DNA of 64,000 nt from assembly GCF_034119425.1 (NCBI RefSeq), contig NZ_JAWUEL010000006.1, positions 1-64,000 of the forward strand. The letters run 5' to 3'. The DNA comes from Actinotignum schaalii_C (GTDB taxonomy: Bacteria > Actinomycetota > Actinomycetes > Actinomycetales > Actinomycetaceae). The notes beneath the pieces were generated by a model. That model saw nothing but the letters and a program-made list of their open reading frames with translations, did no database searches and was not told where the DNA came from. Shown here one piece after another: positions 43,224 to 52,513 of this stretch (positions are counted from its first letter, which is position 1; the number at the start of each line of letters is the position of its first letter). The position numbers were made by a program, and so were the translations under genes.

Positions 43224-44189
43224 CTACCAACCCAGATGGGGGCGAATGCCGGGGCCGTACCAATCGGTGATAAGAGCCGCGGCAACCGAAGAAGGTCCGG
43301 GCAGGGTGAGGCTCCCCTCGCGCAGGGCCTCATCTAATTGGGAGATGCTGTAAAAGGCCGCGTGGTCGATTTCTTCCCCGTCCACGCGCACCAGGGCATC
43401 CGCCCCGCCCGCCCGGGCTTCGGCCTGCGGATCCACCCACGCCACGTAGGCGATCATGAGGGAACGCGGGAAGGGCCAGGGCTGGCTGGCGAAATAGCGA
43501 ATTTCACCCAGCGGAACTCCCACTTCTTCGCGCACCTCGCGGCGCACCGCCGCTTCCAGGGACTCCCCCGCTTCGGCAAAACCGGCGAGCACGGAATGGC
43601 GCCCGGCCGGCCAGCGCGCATTATGCGCCAGCAGGATGCGATCCTGAGAATCAAGCACCGCCATAATGACGGCCGGGTCAGTGCGCGGAAATACCACGTG
43701 GCCTTCCGGGCAGTGCCCGCTCCACCCGCTGGTATCCACGGTGATGCGCGGGCCGCACCCCGCACACCAGCGGGTGGCCCGCCAGGTATTGAGGATCGCC
43801 ACCGCCGCGGTGACCAAAGCGGACATATCCGCGCTCCAGGACGGTGCGTAATTCTGCAGCGAGCCGATCCGGTAGCCCGGAGCATCCACTTCCGGGTTAT
43901 CACGGGTGGGTCCGCCCCCGATAACAGCGGTGAGATCGCACGCAAAATAGGGGCGCCCCGCAACTTTCCCGAGGTAAACAGTCGGGGAATCCACGGTGGT
44001 GCGCGGGAGTTCCGCGCGGCTCAGGAGCAGGGGCGCATCGTCATGATCCAGAACGGCACCCCACCCCGAAATAAGCAGATAGCCCGCATTTTCCGCCAAT
44101 TCCGCCAGGCGTTGCGGATCGTTGCGGGAAAGTTCATCCCGGTCCAAATTCCCGCGCGCCAGGATTAAATCGCCGTCGTACCCCACCAT
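43224..44189 (-). CDS. nudC: NADH pyrophosphatase (Nudix)
   Basis: NudC hydrolyses NADH (and NAD-capped RNA in studied bacteria) to NMNH and AMP. The 321-residue protein has a zinc site built on WCAGCG and HCPEGH near residue 150. The Nudix box GFAEAGESLEAAVRREVREE lies near 200, followed by the family signature SQPWPFPRSLM near 230. ATG 44189 follows GGAAGGGG, and the longer open frame overlaps the glgX promoter. It completes the block shared with mycobacteria. Confidence 0.94.
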   Translation of the reverse strand: MVGYDGDLILARGNLDRDELSRNDPQRLAELAENAGYLLISGWGAVLDHDDAPLLLSRAELPRTTVDSPTVYLGKVAGRPYFACDLTAVIGGGPTRDNPEVDAPGYRIGSLQNYAPSWSADMSALVTAAVAILNTWRATRWCAGCGPRITVDTSGWSGHCPEGHVVFPRTDPAVIMAVLDSQDRILLAHNARWPAGRHSVLAGFAEAGESLEAAVRREVREEVGVPLGEIRYFASQPWPFPRSLMIAYVAWVDPQAEARAGGADALVRVDGEEIDHAAFYSISQLDEALREGSLTLPGPSSVAAALITDWYGPGIRPHLGW

Positions 44190-44261
44190 CGTGCCCCTTC
44201 CGGAACCGGACCCGTGCCGGTCACCCTTCCACCAAAATTCTAATATCACTCTTCTGGATTC

Positions 44262-44289
44262 TTGCCGAACGCCGATATTTTGCGACAAT
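44262..44289 (+). promoter_or_regulatory. Predicted promoter for glgX, leaderless
   Basis: TTGCCG (44262-44267) and GACAAT (44284-44289) are 16 bases apart. Initiation about seven bases after the -10 would fall on GTG 44296, giving a leaderless mRNA. Confidence 0.45.
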
Positions 44290-44295
44290 ACGAAG

Positions 44296-46530
44296 GTGAC
44301 TTCATTACCGGCTTCTTCCCCGACCGCTTCTCGGTACGTGGCACGCGCCTCCGAGCGCGCCCTGCCCGTCCGGTTGCGGCCCGTGCGTTTGGGGGCGCAC
44401 CTCACCGATACCGGGGCGGATTTTGCCGTCCTGGCTCCGCACGCGACCGCGGTTGACCTGTGCCTTATTGACCGCAGTGCCTCGGGTATGACCGAGCGTC
44501 GCTATTCCCTGCATCGGGACGCGAGTTTCACCACCTGGGTGGGGCATGTATCCGGGGTGCGCGCCGGTCAGGAATACGGCTACCGGGTCCACGGCCCGTG
44601 GAATCCCGATACCGGGATGCGTTTCAACCCCGCGCAATTCCTTCTTGATCCCTACGCGCGGGCCATTACCGGCACCCCGCGCCTGGGACCCGAATTGTAC
44701 GGTCACAAAGTTAATGATGCTCTGGATCCCGTCCCGCTTCCGCCGCAGCGTGACGATACCGATTCCCTGGACGCCATGTGCCGCGGCGTCGTCACCGCAC
44801 CCACGGAAACGCATATCCGCCACCCGTACACGCCCTGGTCCCATACGGTTATCTACGAAACGCACGTGCGCGGACTCACCCAGCAGCTGGCGGCGCTCCC
44901 CGAAGAATTACGAGGTACCTACGCCGGTCTGGCTCACCCGATCGTCACGAATTACTTGCGTTCCCTGGGCGTGACGGCCGTTGAGCTGCTGCCCATCCAC
45001 GCGAAAATGTCCGAACCGTTCCTTACCGAACGTGATCTCACTAACTATTGGGGCTATTCCACCCTCTCTTATTTCGCTCCCGAGCCGAGCCTAGCCACCG
45101 CCACGGCGCGGGCCGCCGGCCCCTTGGCGGTACTGCAGGAAGTGCGCGATATGGTGGCGCGTCTCCACGATGCCGGCCTGGAAGTCATCCTTGACGTCGT
45201 CTATAACCACACCTGCGAAGGTGGGGTAAACGGGCCAACCGTCTCACTACGCGGTTTTGGACAAACTACCTATTACATGCAGGTGCCTAACCAGCCCGGT
45301 CAGTTTTATGACACCACGGGCACCGGGAATTCTCTGGATTTCCGGCGCACGCCCGTGCTGCAGCTCACCCTCGATTCGCTGCGCTATTGGGTCAGCGATA
45401 TTGGCGTGGATGGATTCCGTTTCGACCTGGCTGCCACCCTGGCACGCCGGGGCGATCATTTCGATACCAACCATCCCCTCTACCTGGCCATGGCCACCGA
45501 TCCTATTCTCTCCAACGTCAAGCTCATTAACGAGCCCTGGGATCTGGGGCCGAACGGCTGGCAAACCGGCAATTTCTTACCGCCCACCGCGGATTGGAAT
45601 GACCGCTATCGCGATTCCATCCGGCAGTTCTGGGTGGCTGATCAGCGGGCAGTTGCCGGAGGCGGTCTGGGCGGGGACCTGCGCGATCTGGCAACGCGCC
45701 TGGCCGGCAGCGCCGACCTGTTCGGGCACGGGCGCTCCCCTTCCGGGCGCGGTCCGCTCGCCTCCGTCAATTTCATTACCGCGCACGACGGTTTTAGCCT
45801 CTACGACCTGGTCTCCTACGATTCCAAACACAATGAAGCCAACGGAGAAAACGGGCGGGACGGCACCGATAACAACCGCTCGTGGAATCACGGGGTGGAA
45901 GGCGAAGGCAGCGACACCGCCCCGCTTCCCGAAAACGTGCTCAGCGCGCGTACGCGGACCATGCGCAACCTCATCGGCACGCTAGTTTTCAGCGCCGGGG
46001 TGCCTATGCTCTACGGCGGCGACGAATTTGCCGATACGAAATTCGGGAATAACAACGCCTACTGCCAGGACAATCACGTGTCCTGGCTAGATTGGGATCA
46101 CGAAGAATGGCAGCGCGAGCTACAGGCAACCGTGGCGTATCTTTTCCGTTTGCGTTCCGAGCACCGCGTCTTGCGCCCGAGCATGTTCTACACCGAATCG
46201 CCCTCCGGGCGCGATCACATCCCCGATTTACAGTGGTTTGCGGATACCGGTGAACCGATGCCCGAGCACCGGTGGTTCGATCCTTCGAATCGCTTGCTGC
46301 AAATGCTGCGTTCCGGTTCTGAGCGCGACGCCGATGCGCTCGTGGTCATTAACGGCTCAAATCATCACGTTCCTATCCGCTTCCCGCAGGGGCGTGGTAA
46401 TCCCTTCGCGCTGGCCTGGGATTCTTCCTGGCCCACCCCGCGTTCCTCGGAGCGTATCTACCAGCCCGGGGCCTCCACCCGGGTGGAGCCGCTGACGATG
46501 CAGCTTTACTTCGCCAATCCGGAGCGGTAG
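44296..46530 (+). CDS. glgX: Glycogen debranching enzyme GlgX / isoamylase type
   Basis: GlgX hydrolyses alpha-1,6 branches of glycogen after phosphorylase trimming. The protein has an N-terminal CBM48 (RLGAHLTDTGADFAVLAPHA) and a GH13 barrel with VYNHTCEGG, DGFRFDLA (nucleophile Asp), LINEPWD (acid/base Glu) and FITAHDGFSL. The start is ambiguous. I chose GTG 44296 (744 residues), just after a good -10; GTG 44338 would give 730 residues. No ribosome site is clear for either. It is divergent from nudC. Confidence 0.9.
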   Translation: MTSLPASSPTASRYVARASERALPVRLRPVRLGAHLTDTGADFAVLAPHATAVDLCLIDRSASGMTERRYSLHRDASFTTWVGHVSGVRAGQEYGYRVHGPWNPDTGMRFNPAQFLLDPYARAITGTPRLGPELYGHKVNDALDPVPLPPQRDDTDSLDAMCRGVVTAPTETHIRHPYTPWSHTVIYETHVRGLTQQLAALPEELRGTYAGLAHPIVTNYLRSLGVTAVELLPIHAKMSEPFLTERDLTNYWGYSTLSYFAPEPSLATATARAAGPLAVLQEVRDMVARLHDAGLEVILDVVYNHTCEGGVNGPTVSLRGFGQTTYYMQVPNQPGQFYDTTGTGNSLDFRRTPVLQLTLDSLRYWVSDIGVDGFRFDLAATLARRGDHFDTNHPLYLAMATDPILSNVKLINEPWDLGPNGWQTGNFLPPTADWNDRYRDSIRQFWVADQRAVAGGGLGGDLRDLATRLAGSADLFGHGRSPSGRGPLASVNFITAHDGFSLYDLVSYDSKHNEANGENGRDGTDNNRSWNHGVEGEGSDTAPLPENVLSARTRTMRNLIGTLVFSAGVPMLYGGDEFADTKFGNNNAYCQDNHVSWLDWDHEEWQRELQATVAYLFRLRSEHRVLRPSMFYTESPSGRDHIPDLQWFADTGEPMPEHRWFDPSNRLLQMLRSGSERDADALVVINGSNHHVPIRFPQGRGNPFALAWDSSWPTPRSSERIYQPGASTRVEPLTMQLYFANPER

Positions 46531-46716
46531 CGGGCAGCTGCGCCGTCGTGCTACCCACACGCCCGCATCCCTCGTAACCGCGCGCGGCCGCGGCCGGGTG
46601 GCCGCGAAACGGAAACCGCAAGAAAAGCTGTCGCGGCGGCGCCTACAATAGACAAGCAGAGCATGCTTCCGGGAAATACGGGGCATGGTCTGGGTGTATG
46701 ACTGAAGGAGCAAGGT

Positions 46717-47817
46717 ATGAGTGTCGAGGAATCCCTCGAACGGTCCACGTCCGCCGCGTCCCTGGCGCATGCGCAGCGCCTGAGTGAGAAAATCAAGGAG
46801 AAGATCTCTACTTCTCCGGAGGAATTCCGGGTTCTCACCGGGGATCGTCCCACCGGGAATCTCCACCTGGGGCACTATTTCGGTTCGCTGCGCAACCGGG
46901 TGGAATTACAGCGTAAGGGTGTGGAAACCTGGCTTGTGATCGCCGATTTTCAGGTCATTACAGATCGCGATGGTACCGGCCCTATCCGGGAGCGGGTGCG
47001 TTCCCTGGCCACTGATTACCTCGCGGTGGGTATCGACCCGGATGCCGCGGTTATTTTCCCGCATTCAGCTATTCCCGGCCTCAACGAACTCATGCTCCCC
47101 TTCCTGTCTTTGGTGACCGACGCCGAACTGCGTCGCAATCCCACCGTCAAGGCGGAACACGAGGCAACCGGCGGGCGGCCCCTGTCCGGGCTACTGCTCA
47201 CCTACCCGGTGCACCAGGCCGCGGATATTCTTTTCTGCAAAGCCAATCTGGTACCGGTGGGTAAGGATCAGCTCCCCCACCTCGAACAGGCCCGCGTGAT
47301 CGCTGATCGTTTTGAGGCTCGCTACGGCCGCCCGGCCGGGCGTGAAACCCCGGTGTTCCCGCGCCCGCAAGCCCTGCTTTCCGAAGGCACCTCTATTTTG
47401 GGGCTGGATGGCGCCAAGATGAGCAAATCGCGCGGTAACACCATCGAAATCGGTATGAGCGCGGATGAAACCGCCAAGCGCATCAAAAAAGCGGTCACGG
47501 ATTCGGATCGGCATATTACCTACGATCCGGAAAACCGCCCCGAAGTGGCGAATCTGCTGCTGCTGGCTTCGCTGGCGCAGGGGCGGCCCGCCGCAGAGAT
47601 CGCGGATGAAATTGGCGACGGCGGGGCCGGAACTCTGAAGAAGATCGTCACCGAATCAATTAATGAGATGTTTGCCCCTATCCGGGCTAAGCGCGCCGAG
47701 CTCGTCAAGGATCCCGGCTACGTAGATGGGATTGTGCGCCGGGGCATTGACATCGCCAATGAGCGCGCCAATAAGACGCTCGCGGAGGTGCGTGAGGCAC
47801 TCCAGATGGTGTATTAG
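46717..47817 (+). CDS. trpS: Tryptophan-tRNA ligase
   Basis: This class I synthetase charges tRNA-Trp. The 366-residue product has GDRPTGNLHLGHYFGSL (HIGH-type motif) near residue 43 and GAKMSKSRGN (KMSKS) near 232. ATG 46717 follows AAGGAG. A TACAAT -10-like hexamer lies upstream at 46644-46649. It is an unrelated housekeeping gene lying between glgX and glgE, all on the same strand. Confidence 0.96.
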   Translation: MSVEESLERSTSAASLAHAQRLSEKIKEKISTSPEEFRVLTGDRPTGNLHLGHYFGSLRNRVELQRKGVETWLVIADFQVITDRDGTGPIRERVRSLATDYLAVGIDPDAAVIFPHSAIPGLNELMLPFLSLVTDAELRRNPTVKAEHEATGGRPLSGLLLTYPVHQAADILFCKANLVPVGKDQLPHLEQARVIADRFEARYGRPAGRETPVFPRPQALLSEGTSILGLDGAKMSKSRGNTIEIGMSADETAKRIKKAVTDSDRHITYDPENRPEVANLLLLASLAQGRPAAEIADEIGDGGAGTLKKIVTESINEMFAPIRAKRAELVKDPGYVDGIVRRGIDIANERANKTLAEVREALQMVY

Positions 47818-48168
47818 CCGCGCGGCGGGCGCGGTTCCGGTGTTGCCACTTCATAAAGGGCGCGGGAGGCCGGGTACTTTTTCCGAGATGTACTTCGCAT
47901 GTACAACAAGTGCAGTACAGCTTGGAAAACACATAGTCCCTCCCGTGCGCCGTGCCTAGACTCGTATATACGACGACGCAGCCAGCCTGCCACGCGTCCA
48001 CCCCCGCGGGCCGGTGTGCCAGAAGCCCGGAAACCTAATAGGATTGGGCTTGTGAGCATCCTTACACAGACGCATCATCGGCTCGCGCGCCGCCGCTTGA
48101 GCCGTGGGATCGCTGCCGTTTGCGCGCACGCCCGCCATATGTCGCCCGAGGATACGAGGAGATAAGCC
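47818..48168. other. Gap between trpS and glgE
   Basis: No credible gene is present. It contains palindromic repeat copy B (47872-47943), a CGACGACGC word (47971) and the glgE leader. Open frames across the repeat are artefacts. Confidence 0.7.
47872..47943 (+). repeat. 70 bp palindromic dispersed repeat, copy B
   Basis: TTTTTCCGAGATGTACTTCG, then CATGTACAACA and AGTACAGCTTGGAAAAC, followed by ACATAGTCCCTCC. It is nearly identical to copy A through the core. Confidence 0.85.
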
Positions 48169-50601
48169 ATGTCCATTGAACCGACGACGCCCGCGAAGAA
48201 TTCGGCCCCCACGCCCGAAAAGAAGCTGGCAGCCACGCCCGCAACTACGCCCGCGGCCGCGAAGCCAGCCGCCACGAAGAAACCGGCAGGCACAAAGGCA
48301 GCAGCGTCGAAGAAACCTGCGACCACCCGGCGCTCGACGAAGAGCAGCAGCACCGCGAAAACCACCGGCGCGTCAAAGGGCACCACAACGGCAAAAGCCC
48401 CCGCCCAGGCCAGCACCGCGAAATCCACGCGAAGCACCAGCACGGCTAAAACGGCTAAAACCACAAAAACCGCGGCGAAACCTGCGGAAGCCACCGCGAA
48501 AGTCGCCACCTCCCCCACCACCCACGGCCGCCCGAACCCGGAAGGCTACCCGCCGGCGTTCCCGCAGGCTCCCATGGCCCCCGCCCCCGCTCCACGCGCC
48601 AATATCGCCCGCATCCCGATTATGGATGTAACCCCGTGCGTGCAAAACGGCTCGTTGGCAGCTAAGGGAACCGTCAACGAAGCTTTCCCCGTGCAGGCCA
48701 CCGTATGGCGTGAAGGGCACGATCTTTTCGGCTGCGAAGCCGTCCTTGTTGATCCGCAAGGTCGCGAAGTTCAGAGCGCTCCCATGGTCTTGGTACGCCC
48801 GGGCCTGGGGCGTTACGAAGGCTGGCTCACCCCCACCGCGCCTGGCGATTGGGCTTTCTTCGTGCGTTCGTGGTCGGATCCCTTGGCCACCTGGCGTCAT
48901 ACCGCCGAAACGAAACTCCCGGTCGGCCAGGATATTGACCTGGTGTTCCTCGAAGCCGAGCAGCTACTCAAGAGGGTGGCGAAGTTGCTGCCGCGCGGCT
49001 CACAAGACCGGCCGGCGATTAATGATGCTATCGACGTCGTTCGAAAAAAGTCCATCCCGGCTTCGGTACGTTTCGCGGCCGTAACCTCCAGCGTCGTCGA
49101 AGATATTATCCACCGCTATCCGGTGCGTGATTTCGTGAGTGAATCGGCGCGCTTCCCCCTCGCCGTGGACCGCGAACTGGCCCTGCACGGCGCGTGGTAC
49201 GAAATGTTCCCGCGCTCGGTAGGAGCGTGGCGCGACGACGAAGGCACCTGGCATTCCGGGACCCTGCGCACCGCAGCCGAAGATCTGCCGCGCATCGCCT
49301 CCATGGGCTTTGACGTGGTGTACCTGACTCCGATTAGCCCGATTGGCCTGACCGATCGTAAGGGGAAGAATAATTCGCTGATCGCCCAGCCCGGTGAACC
49401 CGGCTCCCCCTACGCTATCGGCAGTGAGGCGGGCGGGCATGACGCCATCCACCCGGATCTGGGCACTTTCGAGGATTTCGATGCTTTTGTGGCCGCCGCC
49501 CGGGATCTGGGCATGGAAGTTGCCCTCGATATTGCGCTGCAATGCTCCCCGGATCACCCGTGGCTACACGAACATCCCGAGTGGTTCTTGCATCGCCCGG
49601 ACGGTACCATCGCTTTCGCGGAAAATCCCCCGAAGAAGTACCAGGATATTTACCCGCTCAATTTTGATGATGATCCGGAAGGCATCTACCAGGCGGTCAA
49701 GGGCGTGCTGGAAACGTGGGTTTCGCACGGGGTTACGCTGTTCCGGGTGGATAATCCGCACACCAAGCCGGTGAGTTTCTGGCAGCGGCTCCTGGCCGAA
49801 TTCCGCCAGACTCACCCGGAGGTTATTTTCCTGGCCGAGGCTTTCACCGCCCCGCCGATGATGCGGGGCCTGGGCGCGGTAGGCTTCCACCAGTCCTACT
49901 GCTACTTCGCGTGGCGTAATGAAAAGAAGGAAATCGAGGACTACCTGTGGGAGGTGGGCCGGGAATCGGATGCGATGTTGCGTCCCACTTTCTGGCCGAC
50001 GACGCACGATATCCTCACCCCCTACCTGCAGCATTCCGGCCCGAACGGGTGGAAAATCCGCGCGATTTTGGCGGCAACGGGCTCGCCCACATACGGGATT
50101 TACTCCGGGTATGAATTCGTGGAATCGGAGCCGCGCGGCAGCTTTGAAGAAATGAATAATAACGAGAAGTACGAATACCGCCCGCGGGATTACAGCCGCG
50201 ACCCCTACGGTATCCAAGGGCTTCTCACCCGTCTCAATGAGATCCGCAAGGAGCACGTGGCCTTCCAGCGCCTGCGCGGGATCACCATTAATCCCACGTC
50301 GAACCCGAATATTTTGTGCTTCACGAAGGTGGCGCGCCCGGAGGAAACTCCTTCGGGAACCGCGGACCGGGTGATTGTGGTGCTCAATCTCGACCCGCAC
50401 ACCACCCAGGAAGCGGAGATCTCTCTGGATATGTCCGCTTTCGGTACCTTCGATGCTAGCGGCCTACCGCGGGGCGACGCGCCCGAGCATATTGAGGTGG
50501 TGGATGAGCTGGGCGGCGGGCACTTCCAGTGGAATAACCGGCCCTTCGTACGCCTCAATCCCTTCACTACCCCGGCGCATATCCTCTCGGTAAAGGCCTG
50601 A
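48169..50601 (+). CDS. glgE: GlgE maltosyltransferase with histone-like N-terminal tail
   Basis: GlgE transfers maltosyl units from maltose-1-phosphate to alpha-glucans. The 810-residue protein has a GH13 catalytic core with the nucleophile Asp in FRVDNPHTKP near residue 530, acid/base Glu in FLAEAFTAP near 560, and the ending PAHILSVKA. Residues 1-140 form a low-complexity tail rich in Lys, Ala, Thr and Pro, like histone H1. That tail is absent from typical GlgE proteins of about 660-700 residues. AGGAG precedes the start. The treS gene lies 4 bases downstream. Confidence 0.94.
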   Translation: MSIEPTTPAKNSAPTPEKKLAATPATTPAAAKPAATKKPAGTKAAASKKPATTRRSTKSSSTAKTTGASKGTTTAKAPAQASTAKSTRSTSTAKTAKTTKTAAKPAEATAKVATSPTTHGRPNPEGYPPAFPQAPMAPAPAPRANIARIPIMDVTPCVQNGSLAAKGTVNEAFPVQATVWREGHDLFGCEAVLVDPQGREVQSAPMVLVRPGLGRYEGWLTPTAPGDWAFFVRSWSDPLATWRHTAETKLPVGQDIDLVFLEAEQLLKRVAKLLPRGSQDRPAINDAIDVVRKKSIPASVRFAAVTSSVVEDIIHRYPVRDFVSESARFPLAVDRELALHGAWYEMFPRSVGAWRDDEGTWHSGTLRTAAEDLPRIASMGFDVVYLTPISPIGLTDRKGKNNSLIAQPGEPGSPYAIGSEAGGHDAIHPDLGTFEDFDAFVAAARDLGMEVALDIALQCSPDHPWLHEHPEWFLHRPDGTIAFAENPPKKYQDIYPLNFDDDPEGIYQAVKGVLETWVSHGVTLFRVDNPHTKPVSFWQRLLAEFRQTHPEVIFLAEAFTAPPMMRGLGAVGFHQSYCYFAWRNEKKEIEDYLWEVGRESDAMLRPTFWPTTHDILTPYLQHSGPNGWKIRAILAATGSPTYGIYSGYEFVESEPRGSFEEMNNNEKYEYRPRDYSRDPYGIQGLLTRLNEIRKEHVAFQRLRGITINPTSNPNILCFTKVARPEETPSGTADRVIVVLNLDPHTTQEAEISLDMSAFGTFDASGLPRGDAPEHIEVVDELGGGHFQWNNRPFVRLNPFTTPAHILSVKA

Positions 50602-50605
50602 TTGC

Positions 50606-52513
50606 ATGTCCCTTCCTTCCCTCAATGCGGCCACGTCCGGGCCTCGCGTCGCCCAGTCCGAATACCGCGGGCTCAGCGATGATCCGGAGTGGTACCGCCA
50701 CGCGGTGTTTTACGAGGTTCTGCTCAAGGCTTTTGGGGATACCGATGCTGATGGCGTCGGTGATATTCGCGGCCTTATCGCGCACCTCGATTACATCCAG
50801 TGGCTGGGGATCGACTGTATCTGGATCCCGCCGTTCTACCCCTCCCCGGGGCGGGACGGCGGGTACGATGTTGCCGATTACACCGCCGTGGATCCCCGCT
50901 ACGGCACGATGGATGATTTTCGGGAGCTTATCGATCAGGCCCACCGGCGCGGCATCCGCGTGATTATCGATATTGTTATCAACCACACCTCCGCGGATCA
51001 CCCGTGGTTCCAATCCTCCCGCGCGAATCCGGAAGGGCCCTACGGGGATTTCTACGTGTGGTCAGATACCGATAAAAAATATGAGGATGCCCGAATTATT
51101 TTTGTGGACACCGAGGTATCGAATTGGACTTTCGACCCGGTGCGCAAACAGTATTTCTGGCATCGTTTCTTCTCCCACCAGCCGGATTTGAATTTCGATA
51201 ATCCCAAGGTGCACGAGGCGGTCCTCAACGTTTTCCGTTTCTGGTGCGAACTGGGGGTAGACGGGCTGCGCTTGGACGCTATCCCCTACCTCTATGAGCG
51301 GGAAGGTACGAATTGCGAAAACCTTCCGGAAACGCACGCGTTTATCGCGAAGGTGCGCCGGGTCCTCGACGAGGAATTTCCCGGCACGCTGTTGCTGGCG
51401 GAAGCTAATCAGTGGCCGGAAGACGTCGTCGAATATTTCGGGACGGAAGAAGCGCCCGAGTGCCACATGTGCTTCCACTTCCCCGTGATGCCGCGTATCT
51501 ATTACGCCTTGCGCGACCAGCGTGCCACCGCGATCCGGGAGATTCTGGAGCGCACGCCCGCGATTCCGGCCGGGGCCCAGTGGGGTACTTTCTTGCGTAA
51601 TCACGATGAACTCACCCTGGAAATGGTGAGCACGGAGGAACGTGCCCTCATGTACGGCTGGTATGCCGATGATCCGCGCATGCGAGCCAACGTGGGGATC
51701 CGCCGCCGCCTCGCCCCACTGCTGGGGAATTCCCGGGCGGAAATTGAGCTGGCGCACGCACTGCTACTTTCCCTGCCCGGCTCGCCCTACCTCTACTACG
51801 GGGACGAAATCGGGATGGGCGACAATATCTGGTTGCCTGATCGTGACGGCGTGCGCACCCCCATGCAGTGGAGTCCGGATCGCAACGCCGGTTTTTCCAC
51901 CGCGGATCCGGGTCAGCTCTACCTGCCGGCTATTACTTCGCTGTCCTATAACTACCAGGCGGTCAACGTGGAATCGCAGCTGGCACAGCCGGCTTCGCTG
52001 CTCCACTGGGTTCACGGGATTCTAGAGGTGCGGCGCGGGCACCCGGCCATGGGCTCGGGTGATTTTGTGCTGCGTGAAGCGAATAATGACGCGATCCTCG
52101 CTTTCACCCGTTCCTGCCCGGAGGAGACCATCCTCTGCATCATGAACCTGGCCAATACCCCGCGTGCCGGGCGCATTGAGCTGCCTGATTACGCCGGCTG
52201 GTTGGCCACGGATGTATTTGGCGGGGCCGGTTTCCCGGAGGTTCGCGCCGATGGTAGCTACGACGTAACGCTGGGCAGCCGTGATTTCTTCTGGCTCAAA
52301 CTGGATGCACCCGGACAGGCGCAGCCCGGCCCGGTAGAGGGCGCACGAGCGGAAGAAAGCGGAGAGCAGGTGGACTTCGCGGCGCTATCCCGCCCGGCGC
52401 AGGTGGATGCGGCGCTGCCGGCTCCTGCGGGAGCGGCACCTGCGGGAGTGGCACCTGCGGAAACGCCCGCCACTGCGGACAGCGCAGCGCGTGACGAAGG
52501 GAGCGTAGCGTGA
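50606..52513 (+). CDS. treS: Trehalose synthase
   Basis: TreS interconverts maltose and trehalose. The 635-residue GH13 enzyme has YEVLLKAFGDTDADGVGD near residue 37, GLRLDAIPYL (nucleophile), LLLAEANQWP (acid/base) and FLRNHDELTLE. The last 60 or so residues are Ala/Pro/Glu rich and may be unstructured. Its stop overlaps the maltokinase start (GTGA), so together they channel trehalose to maltose-1-phosphate for GlgE. Confidence 0.96.
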   Translation: MSLPSLNAATSGPRVAQSEYRGLSDDPEWYRHAVFYEVLLKAFGDTDADGVGDIRGLIAHLDYIQWLGIDCIWIPPFYPSPGRDGGYDVADYTAVDPRYGTMDDFRELIDQAHRRGIRVIIDIVINHTSADHPWFQSSRANPEGPYGDFYVWSDTDKKYEDARIIFVDTEVSNWTFDPVRKQYFWHRFFSHQPDLNFDNPKVHEAVLNVFRFWCELGVDGLRLDAIPYLYEREGTNCENLPETHAFIAKVRRVLDEEFPGTLLLAEANQWPEDVVEYFGTEEAPECHMCFHFPVMPRIYYALRDQRATAIREILERTPAIPAGAQWGTFLRNHDELTLEMVSTEERALMYGWYADDPRMRANVGIRRRLAPLLGNSRAEIELAHALLLSLPGSPYLYYGDEIGMGDNIWLPDRDGVRTPMQWSPDRNAGFSTADPGQLYLPAITSLSYNYQAVNVESQLAQPASLLHWVHGILEVRRGHPAMGSGDFVLREANNDAILAFTRSCPEETILCIMNLANTPRAGRIELPDYAGWLATDVFGGAGFPEVRADGSYDVTLGSRDFFWLKLDAPGQAQPGPVEGARAEESGEQVDFAALSRPAQVDAALPAPAGAAPAGVAPAETPATADSAARDEGSVA

